In this document: in pieces, positions 1 through 10,869 of the stretch
Layout of the letters: each line of letters starts with the position of its first letter
Position numbering within the stretch: the stretch's first letter is position 1
Origin: Maea johnstoni
Lineage: Eukaryota; Annelida; Polychaeta; Spionida; Magelonidae
NCBI GenBank assembly: GCA_963942565.1
Contig: OZ012700.1
Location: forward strand, 483,157-547,156
Direction of reading: 5' to 3'
Length of the DNA: 64,000 nucleotides
Notes under the pieces: generated by a model
The model's database searches: none
Told to the model about the DNA's origin: nothing
What the model saw: only the letters and a program-made list of their open reading frames with translations
Translations under genes and position numbers: made by a program

Positions 1-270
1 AATTATTTATTAATATTAGAAAATCATTTATTAATATTAATAAATGATTTATTAATATTAATAAATGCTAAGGATTTAGTAATATTAATAAATGCTTTAT
101 TAATATTAATAAATGATTTTCTAATATTAATAAATCATTTCTTAATATTAATAAATCATGCCATTTATTAATATTAATAAATCATTTATCAATGTTAATA
201 AATTATTTATTAATATTAATAAATCATTTATTAATATTAATAAATCATTTATTAATATTAAAAAATGCCC
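1..270. repeat. AT-only minisatellite, ~21-bp unit
   Basis: Tandem units built on ATTAATATTAATAAATCATT, about twelve copies with small length changes (one copy carries an extra ATGCC). The array reaches the window edge, so its true start is not seen. TTAATATTAA and ATTAAT are self-complementary, so each unit can fold back. The 61-residue reading frame through it is a by-product of the repeat. Confidence 0.9.
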
Positions 271-499
271 TTTTTGTCCACTTTGGACTTGCATATCTGA
301 TTATACATATTCATATAATAAACTCTTTTTGTAACAATTTCTTTTCAAATTTGGCAGTGTTGTCGGATAACTTGTAATACTAGTAAATCGTTTTAGTTTG
401 TCCAATACTCAATAGGTGTTACCAGTATGTAGTATCGTAAGACCTTAATCACTCTAGCAACATGAGCTACCTAAGCGGACGCGTTCACCAAAACAGAAC

Positions 500-621
500 T
501 TGCCTTTGAGTATTCGCAAATAATGATTACTCCCCAACCGGAAGACCCAGATCCGATCCAAGATGGCGGGAGAGGAAGTTACCGTCATAGCATCTCTTAA
601 ATTGGGTTTGTATCACTTCAG
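500..621 (+). promoter_or_regulatory. Putative promoter and first exon of ZF-A
   Basis: A block here matches 32437-32837 (shared GAGTATTCGCAAATAA, CAAGATGG, GCATCTCTT and GTGCGCTATTTC-like stretches). Both copies contain AAGATGGCGG or AAGATGGAGG, the extended YY1-type site common just downstream of animal transcription starts, and both end in CAG followed by a GT donor (here GT at 622-623). The zinc-finger exon with its acceptor lies 6.4 kb downstream; in the second copy the spacing is 6.3 kb. If spliced to the acceptor at 7053-7054, the ATG at 563 opens a frame of about 21 codons that stops at once in exon 2, so this exon would be 5' UTR with an upstream ORF. The exon start and the splice are inferred. 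Confidence 0.5.
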
Positions 622-792
622 GTAGGCCTAATAGTGAGCGCTATTTCATGTTCTGTATTGTACCAAAATTCTCTGTCTCTGTTTGATGATACTGATGTGA
701 TTTTCAGTTGTAATTAAGAGACGAATAGCCCAACTTGACAGTAGCAATAACAAGAGATTTTTAAAAATGTAATTAAAAATTCTTTTTCATAC

Positions 793-929
793 ATTAATCC
801 ACAGGGGCTTGTATTGTTGAGTGCCACTTGCATGTAGTCACAGCCCTTACTGGTAATATAGACTATTTCATAGTACCAGCCTCAAACTCGCGAGTGACCA
901 CTCAACAATACAAGCCCCTGTGCATTAAT
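793..929. mobile_element. Small inverted-repeat element (MITE-like hairpin)
   Basis: Outer arms 793-826 and 894-929 are near-perfect reverse complements: ATTAAT, one mismatch, CACAGGGGCTTGTATTG, then TTGAGTG. The loop is about 67 bases. A second short palindrome, ACTCGCGAGT, sits at the inner edge of the right arm. No coding potential. The ends and any target duplication are unclear, so it could also be a structured RNA or regulatory hairpin. Confidence 0.55.
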
Positions 930-3900
930 CTTAAGTATGACATGGCATTAGGCTTATGGTGCAAAAATAATTGGAATCAAATTACTACGACTTCAACCTG
1001 TTGCAAAATCGTCATTTCAAGACAGAATTTCAACTAGAATTAAGAGACATGTATAATAATTTGTTGCGGTTATGGCGATTTAAACTGCATTGAAATCGAT
1101 TCACGGAAAGATGAGTAAAGTCATGTTTACCGTTAACATCGAAGTTAAGACTTTGGAATCCGCGGAATTCCGTTGTAACATGATCATTGATGTCATTTCA
1201 TGAAGTCAGCATTTGTCGCACGTGAGCATGTATGTTTCAGTTGTTGCATAGTTCCGCGCATGTTGCACGATAGTCGGTGACCAAAACGTTATTTCAATAC
1301 AATTTTAAGGAAGCAATCCAAATTCATTATTTGATTAAGAAATATTTAAAACATGAAACGATCTGGCGGCAAAATGTGCTCTTACAGCAAAAGGTTATGC
1401 TCATTTCTCGCGAGGTTATCCAGCGAGCGAGACAAGAGACGAACAGACAGAATCGCCAACACCAAAAATCCTGCCTCAGTATGTAGCAGACAGTAGGATT
1501 TGATGTTCTATACCGCAAGCGCTGCTACGCTACGCGAGCCTTCGGCCCGTTCACTGCGCGAGCTGTAACTCATCTGACAGGTCTCATGTAGATTTGACAC
1601 CCAGAAAGATTCAATTAGAGAGCTGAAATTTTGGATAGAAGGTGTAATATTTTGGTAGGACACGCGAAGATGTGCGGAGACAGGGCACCCGCGGCATCAC
1701 GTCAGGTGGAGAAGAAAGAGGTCAATCTCACTAAACTCTAGAGACAAAAGCTGATTACCTAGCCCCCCCCTACCTCTCCCCACCCTTAGCACACAGCCAC
1801 ACACACGCCCTGATGTTATCGAAAGAATATTCAAATAGAATAAAATGATGAGAAAGCAAAGCTTCAAATGCTCGCGCAGCTCAGTGATATTGCTGCATTC
1901 CCCTTCAAATTCAGTCACAAATTCCTTCAGCATTTGGCTGCATAGCTGGAATATTATCAATGTGTATAGTGCATGTAATATTAAGAAAATGTATTTTTTC
2001 ATTGGTAATAGGTTGTTTATTGTATAGTTTCAAACAAGTAGGTAACTGTACCAAAACTGAATCTGTAAGAAAATTGAGCAAAGAAGTTGGAGTGCAATTT
2101 GGTAGTGCCATGTTGAGTGGCAGGGCATAGTTGATTTTAGTGTTCAAGACTAAGAATTGGCCACAAAATAGGCGTCAGTGGTTTGAACTGAGTGATCATG
2201 CCTTATGATGCTGGTGACTTATTTGGTCATTACAAAATCATTGATAAAAGACGAGAGAATATCGGCAGGTACTTAGCTAGGATTTTGAAAATGCCTGTCC
2301 AAATCAGGTATTTCACCAAAAAGTGCCTGTCCAGGGGACAGGCAGCGAGCGCAGCGCGCGAGCCCCTTTACGGCCGGGGGTGTGGGGGCCGCTCAAGGCC
2401 CCCAGAAGCCAAAGGGTCTACATGCTCTGAGGTGCATTCTAAGGGCTATCCTGCAAGCAAAATTGGTAATTTAAGAAGGTCACTTGATGTTTTTCACAGT
2501 ACATCTAATGATAAAAATTTTGAATTTTTTATCTTTTGAACAGATCATTGAAGGAAACTACAGAAGATCAATACAGGCAACCCATTTCTTCTTCAACAAT
2601 CAGAAAAAAATTGTCTTCAAGTCCTAACACAATTGATTGAACTACGCCCATTAAGAACTGGATTTCAACATCAAATATATATGCATTCAATCAATTGAAT
2701 CAATTAATAAAATGAGTAACAATAAACATTCATACTTGAAAAGGCGACATGAGAGGAGAAGGACAAACATTGATTAGTCTCTTGTGAGGTGATTGCTACA
2801 AAGATCATTATCATATAGTAATACCCTTGTCAGTTGTAAGAGGAAGACCCCTACCACTTTTTGTAATAAAAACAGTAATAAAGATGATAATGATAATAGT
2901 AATAGGGCTCATATATCTCTTTTAAGAAAAGGGTTGGGCATATTGAGCATTTTATTTTTGCAACAGGTTTTGGCACTAAAATATATGACTATGTATAAAA
3001 AATAAAATAAAATACAACATCCAAGACAAAGAGAATGCCTGCAATTAAAAAAGAGAAAAACAAATACCTGGTACATAAAAATAGAGGAGATTGCTGAAGA
3101 GAGAGTAAGTTCTGGGGAAATTAAAACATCATTGAAATCCCTGAAGTACTCATGTTATATCTAATAGTAATACTAGTATATCATGTGTCTTGTAAACATG
3201 ACCTTGTACTTCTAAACAAAAGATGCACCGAAACTACCAAGTAAGTTTATTTTGGATGGCTAGTGGGGCTAAATTGGGAATACAGGGTAAATTTTGATTT
3301 GTGCATGTGTTGAAGACTTAAGTGCTGGGGGAATATGAGAGAGAGATCAATAATTTAAAAGAATGGAACAGGATGCATCAAGAAATACAATGAAAGTAAT
3401 ACATACAAAATCAGAGAGAGAGAGAGAGAGACTTTAAGAGAGAAAAAAACAGGATGCACAAAAAAATACAGTAAAAGAAACATATTCAAAAAGGAGATAC
3501 AGGAAGAGGGTGTTAAAATATGATGCACAAATTAACAAAAACAAGATATTAACAGGTTACAGTAACATGTACAGTACAAAATATGGAGGAGAGAATGAAA
3601 GTGAGTTTAACAGGACTAGAATTTAATAATTAAAAGTATTTAACACTTGCAACCTTCTATTATACACACTAGTGAAACGTGCAACTGCAGATCTCATTAA
3701 GACATTTATTTACAATTCATGAGTATACACTTACAAGGATTCCCCGAGGCAGATTACCACTGATGCACCAGTCAATTGAATCCCTTGGAGTGACGGTTGG
3801 GGGTTATCCAGTTTAGTACACCAAAACGCTGACCCATGGGGTCCGAACATTCATTAACAATTAGCAGAATGAGGCTGATAGGGCAGGGATAGTGAATACC

Positions 3901-5747
3901 CCCCAAATCCTCCTTAAAATATCCTATTTACTTGTTTTTGATAAGCTTGGTTAAGCCCTATCAGCTGTCAAACATTGATCAAACAAATGAACTTAGATCT
4001 TGTTATTCTGCAAATCAACACAATAAAAGTTTGTTTTCAAGTCCATTTTCAATATTTGTAGATGCCCACTTGGCTATAAAATAGGGCAGAAGGTCAGTAC
4101 ATTATCCCCCCTCCTGAGGATTCAATTGAAAGGTGCATAAATAAACCTGGTTAATCATAATTACAATCCATCCAAAACTGGTAAGAGCAATTGGCTACCA
4201 GTATTATCTACCACTAATGTTACAATACTACCTACTAGAACTGTTAAGGTAGTTTTCATGATTTCCCAAAAATCTGATGCTTGAATGTTTATACTTGCTC
4301 ACCAAGTTTTGGAGTCATCTTCCACTTAGTAATCCAGCTGTGACGTGACTCGCAACACTGATTGCTTATCAGCGCACTTAGCGGCACCTAGCGGCGAGGT
4401 AATCACGCTCTTCAATTAAGAGAGGTCATGTTTACTGCCGTATTTCCTGTCTAGCGTGAATGTAAGCATGCCGTGAATAGGCATGCTGTGAATAAGCATG
4501 CAGCATCGGTGGGTCGGCAGTAATGATAGGAATTCCATGGGGAGTATATAATCTTTCCCCGGCCACTATCTCCTTTTGTTATCAACTCCCTTTGAAGTGC
4601 CAGCGAGACTAATGGTGTCAGCCATGCCGGACGTCTGCCGGGAACAACTACGATGTAGTCCCAGCTACAGCCAGGAAACAAAAGTCACTGTCTTCCTCTC
4701 CCAAGTCCCAAATCAGCCCGTCCCAGAGGGGATTCAAGGAAAACTCTCCGTTCCGTTCTGGGGGCTCTTGCCCCCCAACTGCCCGTCTCAATGACGGGAA
4801 ACACGGGTCCTATCTCAGTCACTGAATATCGGTCAAAATCGCTGATGACCAAATTAGCCACCAGCATCATAAGGCTTAATAACTCTTTAAGTGTGGCTCA
4901 CTTTATTTGTAATATATTGTACTTGTTTGCAATAATAACCTTTTTATTACCAATAAAAATACATTTTCTTTATATATGTACTATAGTAAGTATATAAAGA
5001 AAATTATTCTTTCACCCTGCTGTCTTAAACCATGTTGGCAAGGCATCTATATACTCCATCTTATGGAAGGTAGTGAGAATAAGGATGCGCAGCTAATCAG
5101 AGAGCCTTCTTGTTCTCATGGGTACACCTGATGGCAGTTATGGTAATCTTTGCCAAATCGCAATTAAATTGACTTTCCTTTGCCTCTGACCTAGTTTGAA
5201 GTACCTAGACATTGGCAGTAAGAACATTACTCTTTAGGAGATGCAGTTTGGAAGCTCTAGGGGTTCAGATATTTTGAAATGCATTTTCAGCCATTTCCTG
5301 TCACTTGAAATGAGAATTGATCCAAGACAGTTAATTATTTTTTTTATTTTCCAGGGACAGATTACTTATTTTGCCTATTTTAAGATGCATGTTATTTTTT
5401 TCCATAATGTACAATTGTACATGCCTTCCCCCCCCCCTTTAATGCAAGGTTTCTAGAACATTTTTTGTTTTGACCCACATATAACAGCCTGACATCCCTT
5501 GATCATAAAACTTATTGAATTATTCTAAAATATTATAAACCAAAATAGGTTTTGACTATATGTATGTGTGTGTATTTATTTCTTGTCTCCATTTATTGCC
5601 TTCTTTTAAAATAGTGGCACATGGCATAAGTCCCACCCCCAGGAACATGTGAAGATATCACAAAACGATTTTATAATATTTGAACTTTTCCGAGTCTCAG
5701 CTTTCATAAAATATTTAGTTTATTGGCCAAATTATTGATCAAACATA
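930..5747. other. Non-coding stretch within the putative intron
   Basis: No gene recognised. Contents: AT-rich sequence with one GC-rich hairpin patch at 2318-2420, a short (AG)n tract at 3412-3432 and a C run near 5429. Nothing else here could be tied to a known family. Confidence 0.5.
2318..2420. repeat. GC-rich patch with nested hairpins
   Basis: GCCTGTCC-AGG-GGACAGGC (about 2324-2343) is a perfect short hairpin. It is followed by CGAGCGCAGCGCGCGAG and then GGGGGCC / GGCCCCC separated by a six-base loop. The patch is far more GC-rich than its surroundings and looks like the end of a non-autonomous DNA element. No partner end was identified. Confidence 0.4.
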
Positions 5748-6084
5748 AGGCACCAACATAATTTTCAGGACTAACTTGCCATGTCCGTCTGCAAGTCGTT
5801 AATGGATTTTACTTGCCCGACATAATTTTTGACTTGCCCAAAATAAGTTATAACATTATCTAGAAAGGCATGTATTGTTGATCATGGATTAAAAGATTTG
5901 AAAACCAATATCTTTTCAGTTTGTTGCATTGTTTGCATATTTTTGGGGGTTGGGCCATTTACAATTTATGTTTAGTGTTCAGAAAATCAGCTTGCCCATT
6001 CAGGCAAGTGAAAACTAAAACGAAAGCCCTTTTTTCAAAGATTCACTTGCCAGGGCAAGCAGGCTAGTACTTATGTCGGTGCCT
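5748..6084. mobile_element. MITE with AGGCACCRACATAA termini
   Basis: Left end AGGCACCAACATAA and right end TTATGTCGGTGCCT form 14-bp terminal inverted repeats with one mismatch. The interior carries several copies of ACTTGCC and GGCAAGT boxes in both orientations, like the larger element at 33047-34793. No transposase is encoded. A clear target-site duplication was not found; hAT-like affinity is a guess from the terminal sequence. Confidence 0.55.
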
Positions 6085-7054
6085 GTAACTTGACTAGAGC
6101 TGCAGATGATTAATTTTTAAAACAATCTGATACGATATTGATATTTAAAAAATAATACAATATATTATTGATATCATAAGGGGAAAATCTAGGTGGATGC
6201 GGTCTAGGCTGTCCCCAGCTGGTCCTGAAGTATGGATAATTTAAAACTTAAGATAAGGCCTAGAATTTTTGTTTGTTTGTTTCCTGTAACGCTTCGTGAA
6301 AAAATAGGGTAGGTAGGTCGGTAAAAAAATAATTTTGCATTATATTTTTGGTCAGAAATGTGCGTTTTATGCATGTTTTAAGTTGATTAGGAGTTGGGAG
6401 GGCAGAAAAAACTTTAGGGTAGGGATTTTTTTGAATAAAAACTTGTTAGGGTAGGGTTACAGGAAACACACAATTTTTTTTAAGCCTAAACAGGAGTAGT
6501 GATCACTGGTCACAAATCTCGAGCAAGCAACCATTTTTATGGATCAACTCAACCCAGAGTCATTGTGAATCACGTACACCCTTATTGTCTGAATTTATCA
6601 ATCGTGTCAATTTACACCCCTATGGTTACACAACCAGTTAAAGGAATTTCATCCTAAATTAGGAACTTGTCACAATACATCACAAGTCTATGAAGTGAAA
6701 GTTCTAAAGGACAACTGATGTGTCAAATGGTGTTTTTCAACTGATTTTATATCATTGATATTGCTCTGAGCATGATCTTAAAATCGCTTTTCTTTTTTAT
6801 AGCCAGCTGGGCAACAAAAGCAAATATTGAACCACTGTGCGTAATTGTGTCTAAGTGATGCTCTGACACCCAGCTAGATATGTCCCTTGTGCCTCAACTG
6901 AAAGATACCTCCCTGTACCAGACTGTGCCTAATGCAATTTTCAAAAAATGTATTCAGCAGACAAGCAAATCTTGAAGCACTGTAAAAGGTATTACTCAAG
7001 TATGCCACCCTTTTGTTGTAAACCCTGTATTCACTCGGTTTTCTCTCTTTTCAG

Positions 7055-7255
7055 GTCTTGAACTTGGGAAACTGGTACATGAGAATCTAACGTTGAGCTG
7101 AACCTTTTTCTGTAGCTGCCTTGAAATGTAACATTTAGCTTTCCAAGTGCAACAAAAGTCAAATGGGACCAGTTTGTTGAAAACACCACACAATCTTATA
7201 AAAGACACATCTCCCAAATATCTCTAGGAAAAAGAACCTTCAAGGAACACAAACC
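7055..7255 (+). other. 5' UTR part of ZF-A coding exon
   Basis: Starts after the acceptor at 7053-7054 with GTCTTGAACTTGGGAAACTG. The same sequence follows the acceptor upstream of ZF-C (39117), and a diverged form follows the acceptor upstream of ZF-B (13083), which supports a real conserved splice site. It contains in-frame stops before the zinc-finger ATG. Confidence 0.6.
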
Positions 7256-8473
7256 ATGGAAAGAGCACACCAGTGTGAGTTATGTGATAACACATTCTTT
7301 CAGTCTTCACATCTGAGACAGCATAAAAAAATTCACACTGGAGAAAGACCATTCCAGTGTGAGATAAGAGATAAAGCATTTTTGCAGTCTTCAAAACTGA
7401 TATCACATAAGAGGATTCACACAGGAGAAAGACCATTTCAGTGTGCGTTATGTGATAAAACATTCTCCCGGTCTTCAGATCTGATACAGCATAAAATAAC
7501 TCACTCCGGAGAAAGACCATTCCATTGTAAGGAATGTGATAAGGCATTCGCCAGGTCTTCAGATCTCCTACGACATAAAAAGATTCACACAGGAGAAAGA
7601 CCATTCCATTGTAAGCAATGTGATAAAGCATTCTCCCAATCCGCACATCTGGTACAACATGAAAGGATTCACTCAGGAGAAAAACCATTCCAGTGTGAGA
7701 TATGTGGTAAAACATTTTCTAACCCTTCAAATTTGAAAACTCATGACAAGATTCACACAGGAGAAAGACCATTTCAGTGTGAAATATGTGATAAAGCATT
7801 CTCCCGTTCTTCACATCTGATGCAACATAAAATAACTCACACAGGAGAAAGACCATACCAGTGTGATTTATGTGATAAAGCATTCTCTCAACCTATAAGT
7901 CTGAAACGACATAAAAGAACTCACACAGGAGAAAGAACATTCCAGTGTGAGATATGTGATAAAGCATTCTCCCAATTCGCACATCTGGTACAACATGAAA
8001 GAATTCACTCAGGAGAAAAACCATTCCAGTGTGAGATATGTGATAAAACATTTTCTAACCCTTCAAATTTGAAAACTCATGACAAGATTCACACAGGAGA
8101 AAGACCATTTCGGTGTGAGATATGTGATAAAGCATTCTCCCGTTCTTCACATCTGATGCAACATAAAATAACTCACACAGGAGAAAGACCATACCAGTGT
8201 GATTTATGTGATAAAGCATTCTCTCAACCTATAAGTCTGAAACGACATAAAATAACTCACACAGGAGAAAGAACATTCCTATGTGTTGTATGTGGTGAGA
8301 AATTTACCACAACCTCATACCTACAACAGCATATGAAGTCACACTCAGAGCAGACCCCTCACACTATAGGTCCAGAGTCAGTGGAACCACAGCGGTGGGT
8401 TGTTGTGGAAGGACAGTGTGTTCCTATAAAACAAGAAAAGAATGATAATACTGACGCTCAAGCCATTAAGTAG
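7256..8473 (+). CDS. ZF-A: 13-finger C2H2 zinc-finger protein
   Basis: A 405-residue protein of thirteen tandem C2H2 fingers joined by TGERP/SGEKP linkers, the layout of sequence-specific nuclear DNA-binding proteins. Finger 2 reads CEIRDKAF, so it has lost its second zinc cysteine. Fingers 5-8 and 9-12 are near-identical: a 336-bp in-frame tandem duplication. Predicted base-contact residues (-1/3/6) run Q-H-Q, Q-K-S, R-D-Q, R-D-R, Q-H-Q, N-N-T, R-H-Q, Q-S-R, then the last four repeat, and finger 13 is T-Y-Q. Start chosen at ACCATGG, the same context as ZF-B and ZF-C. The tail after finger 13 is shared with its paralogues and contains IKQE. The stop (TAG) falls where ZF-B has CAG, and tail-like coding with VKQE and IKQK continues past it, so the C-terminus is probably shortened. 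No KRAB, BTB or SCAN domain is visible. Confidence 0.88.
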   Translation: MERAHQCELCDNTFFQSSHLRQHKKIHTGERPFQCEIRDKAFLQSSKLISHKRIHTGERPFQCALCDKTFSRSSDLIQHKITHSGERPFHCKECDKAFARSSDLLRHKKIHTGERPFHCKQCDKAFSQSAHLVQHERIHSGEKPFQCEICGKTFSNPSNLKTHDKIHTGERPFQCEICDKAFSRSSHLMQHKITHTGERPYQCDLCDKAFSQPISLKRHKRTHTGERTFQCEICDKAFSQFAHLVQHERIHSGEKPFQCEICDKTFSNPSNLKTHDKIHTGERPFRCEICDKAFSRSSHLMQHKITHTGERPYQCDLCDKAFSQPISLKRHKITHTGERTFLCVVCGEKFTTTSYLQQHMKSHSEQTPHTIGPESVEPQRWVVVEGQCVPIKQEKNDNTDAQAIK

Positions 8474-9979
8474 GAAGATCATGATATTCCTGTAAAACAA
8501 GAAATGATAGATAGTGCCAGCAGCTTATCCATTAAACAGAAAAATCATGATGTATAATACTGACGCTCAACCCATTAAGCAGGAAAATCTTGAATTTTAA
8601 GTTGAAGCCAGTTACAGCTTTGATGATTGTGCTTGCCTAAAATAATTTAGTTTTTGGTCACCTGTCACCAGTCAAGTATCTGGTCCTTGCCTGAGTATTA
8701 TGTTCTGTCCTATATGAGAATGACTACTACTCACCTGATAATAGAATGTCAGTGGCTATGACACTTTGACCCCCTGTGATATTATGACCTACTTTTTACT
8801 GTTACCCAAAACTCTGGGATATCATATTTTGTCATTGATCATACTGATAGCTTTAGGTATTTCCTCTGGTCAGATCAGGCCTCAGGGTTGGACATATACT
8901 GTTCCACTTAGTGCTTTATCTATCGTACTAGTTGAGGTTTGTGCCATTGATGGGCCATGTTACTTAATGGAGTTTTGTTATCTTTACCAAGAGAAAGATA
9001 TCATCCTGTAAGTGTCAGTACTCGAATGGAAACATGAAAAATTAACACACCCATTAGAAATGCTTAAGATGTATCCAATTTCCACTACTTTTCACACACT
9101 TTCATTTTATACCAAACTAAAAAAATCTTAAGCTAAATATCGCCATCAAGTTTTGATTTTCAAAGAAAGGTTCTTCAGTTTGTTATTTTGAATATGTTTT
9201 CAAATATCTATCAAACGTTAATTTTCTGGTATAAATGTTGGGAATGAGTGGTGTACACACTTATTGTGTACACACTTATTGTGTACACACTTATTGTCTA
9301 CACACTTATTGTCTACCTATGTACTGGTGATTGACAAGTGAAAAACTGGTACTGTTTACTTGTATGAAAACGGAAATTTCCTAAAATAAAAACCATTATA
9401 TCATTTTAGGTGTTCTTGTTGTTACTTTAGATTGGTTATGTTGTATGTGTGGCTGTGTTGTAGTAGTAGCTGCAGGGGCTTAGCCAAGATTGTAAAAATG
9501 TCTTCAAAACAGCAATTCCAAAACTTCTGCCAGACAAGAAATAGCTACTAATCTATTATCACTTCATGATATTTCATGTGCCCTTGTTGTTATTTTAGAA
9601 TGACTGGTGTATGTATGTGCGTTCATGTTATTGTAATAGCAACAGGGGCTTAGCCAATATTGTAAAACAGTCTCAAAAACAGTAATTCCAAATTTCTACC
9701 TGTCAAGATTTAGCTACTTATCTAATGCAATCCACTAACCTACAAATCATTAAAGCAACTATAATTCAAGGGCAATTTTCACTTCAGCAATGGCCTAAAT
9801 GATGGTTTGTTGGTTATTACTCCCTGAAATTTCAGAATTGAAAATTCTTCATAGAAATATTGCATAGAAAAACTGATACTGTTAACTTGTATGAAAACAA
9901 GTGCCCGGACGATTTATGGAATATCGTTTTATTGATCGTTGCACCACGATAGCAGCGCTATCGATAATCAGCGAGATTA
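8474..9979 (+). other. 3' flank of ZF-A, duplicated region
   Basis: Non-coding. It begins with relics of the protein tail (three more K-Q-E-like motifs), then sequence closely matching the DNA after ZF-C (about 40980-42140) and more loosely after ZF-B (about 15110-16400). A hydrophobic 81-codon frame at 8766-9011 is shared with the ZF-C copy but not kept open in the ZF-B copy, so I treat it as conserved DNA rather than a gene. Confidence 0.6.
9247..9318. repeat. 15-bp minisatellite (GTGTACACACTTATT)
   Basis: Four to five tandem units, the last with GTCTACACACTTATT. The matching array after ZF-C lies at about 41434-41500. GTGTACAC is a perfect palindrome. The array predates the segmental duplication. 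Confidence 0.8.
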
Positions 9980-10869
9980 CTGTAGAATAGGTATATATCG
10001 CGCTACAAAAATTTCGCGAAAGGCCGATTTTTCGGTTTTTCGCGTGTACTTAATTTCGCGAGCGAGCGAGTTCTAGTGCCATCTTTTGAACAAAACAGTA
10101 ATAAAAATGTGAAAGATTTAGTGGCCATCTTACGGCCATAACATCTTACGGCACAAGTTCCCCCAGTAATGGCATAATGAATATGCGAATTATAGTATGA
10201 TACCTTGGTGACTTTTTCATAAGTTACCAATGTATCATATTATACTGAATTGGTGAAGTTATTGCATGCATTTCTCTTCGATTCAGCCTCGTACCGGCTA
10301 GGGGTGAATATTACGCTCTAGCCGTATATACTCGCCAACTGCAAATTCATCCTTGCCGTAAATTGACAAACATTCAATTCACGGCTGGCAAATACAAATT
10401 TCATTATTTTTTAAAGATATATCTTATTCTGATCATTATCAACATACCTATATATGTATGTTGATAATTGATCAATTAAATCCATCGTAACAGCGGTCTC
10501 CCTTACGTGATAGCGTCTATTGTGCGATGACGGCGGCCATCTTGCTTCTCGTAAGAGATCATAACTTGGCACAGGTATCCCCAAAATCGGACAGGTAAGA
10601 CTGCGAATAATAATATGATACATTGGTTACTTATTCATACGTTACCAATGTATCATATTATAATGGTTTTGTGGAGTTATTTGACGTATTTTTCTTCGTT
10701 TCAGCCGCGACCGTCTAGGGCTGAAATTCACCGACCGACGCGCCATCACCTCCAGTGGTGAATAGCGTAACTAAGCACCTAATTGATCGCGTGCGATAAG
10801 ATCGCGAGGGCAATGCTAGTTCGCGTATTCGCGAAATAATCGCACTCGCGAACTTTACCTGTTCTACAG
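9980..10869. mobile_element. TA-flanked non-autonomous DNA element, ~890 bp
   Basis: Ends CTGTAGAATAGGTA and TACCTGTTCTACAG are inverted repeats with one mismatch, flanked by TA (9978-9979 and 10870-10871). The homologous site in the other duplicate (about 42172) is empty, which confirms an insertion after the duplication. Inside are two diverged direct copies of a ~350-bp unit, each with GGCCATCTT and a TATGATACATTGG...CCAATGTATCAT palindrome. A relative lies at about 38490-38790 in the opposite orientation. No transposase. TA target and termini suggest a mariner-type or similar mobiliser (inference). Confidence 0.75.

Larger units (their letters stand above)
622..7054 (+). other. Putative intron 1 of ZF-A
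   Basis: It starts with GTAGGC after CAG and ends with a pyrimidine-rich tract and TTTTCAG before 7055. It holds a small hairpin element (793-929), a GC-rich hairpin patch (2318-2420), an (AG)n tract (3412-3432) and a MITE (5748-6084). I see no convincing coding region in it: frames of 60-115 codons here have no family resemblance. The last ~350 bases before the acceptor match the region before ZF-C, apart from an insertion there. Confidence 0.45.

Noticed and set aside
563-621. First exon as a coding N-terminal domain (such as KRAB) of the zinc-finger protein
   Set aside because: Reading through the inferred splice stops two codons into exon 2, and the exon is only about 20 codons with no domain resemblance.
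7224-7715. Antisense frames across the zinc-finger exons (also 13916-14308 and 39295-39855, minus strand)
   Set aside because: Repeat-periodic reverse readings of finger codons with no family features.
8766-9011. Hydrophobic 81-codon frame conserved after ZF-A and ZF-C
   Set aside because: The two regions are recent duplicates; the third, older copy after ZF-B does not keep the frame, so openness is inherited rather than selected.
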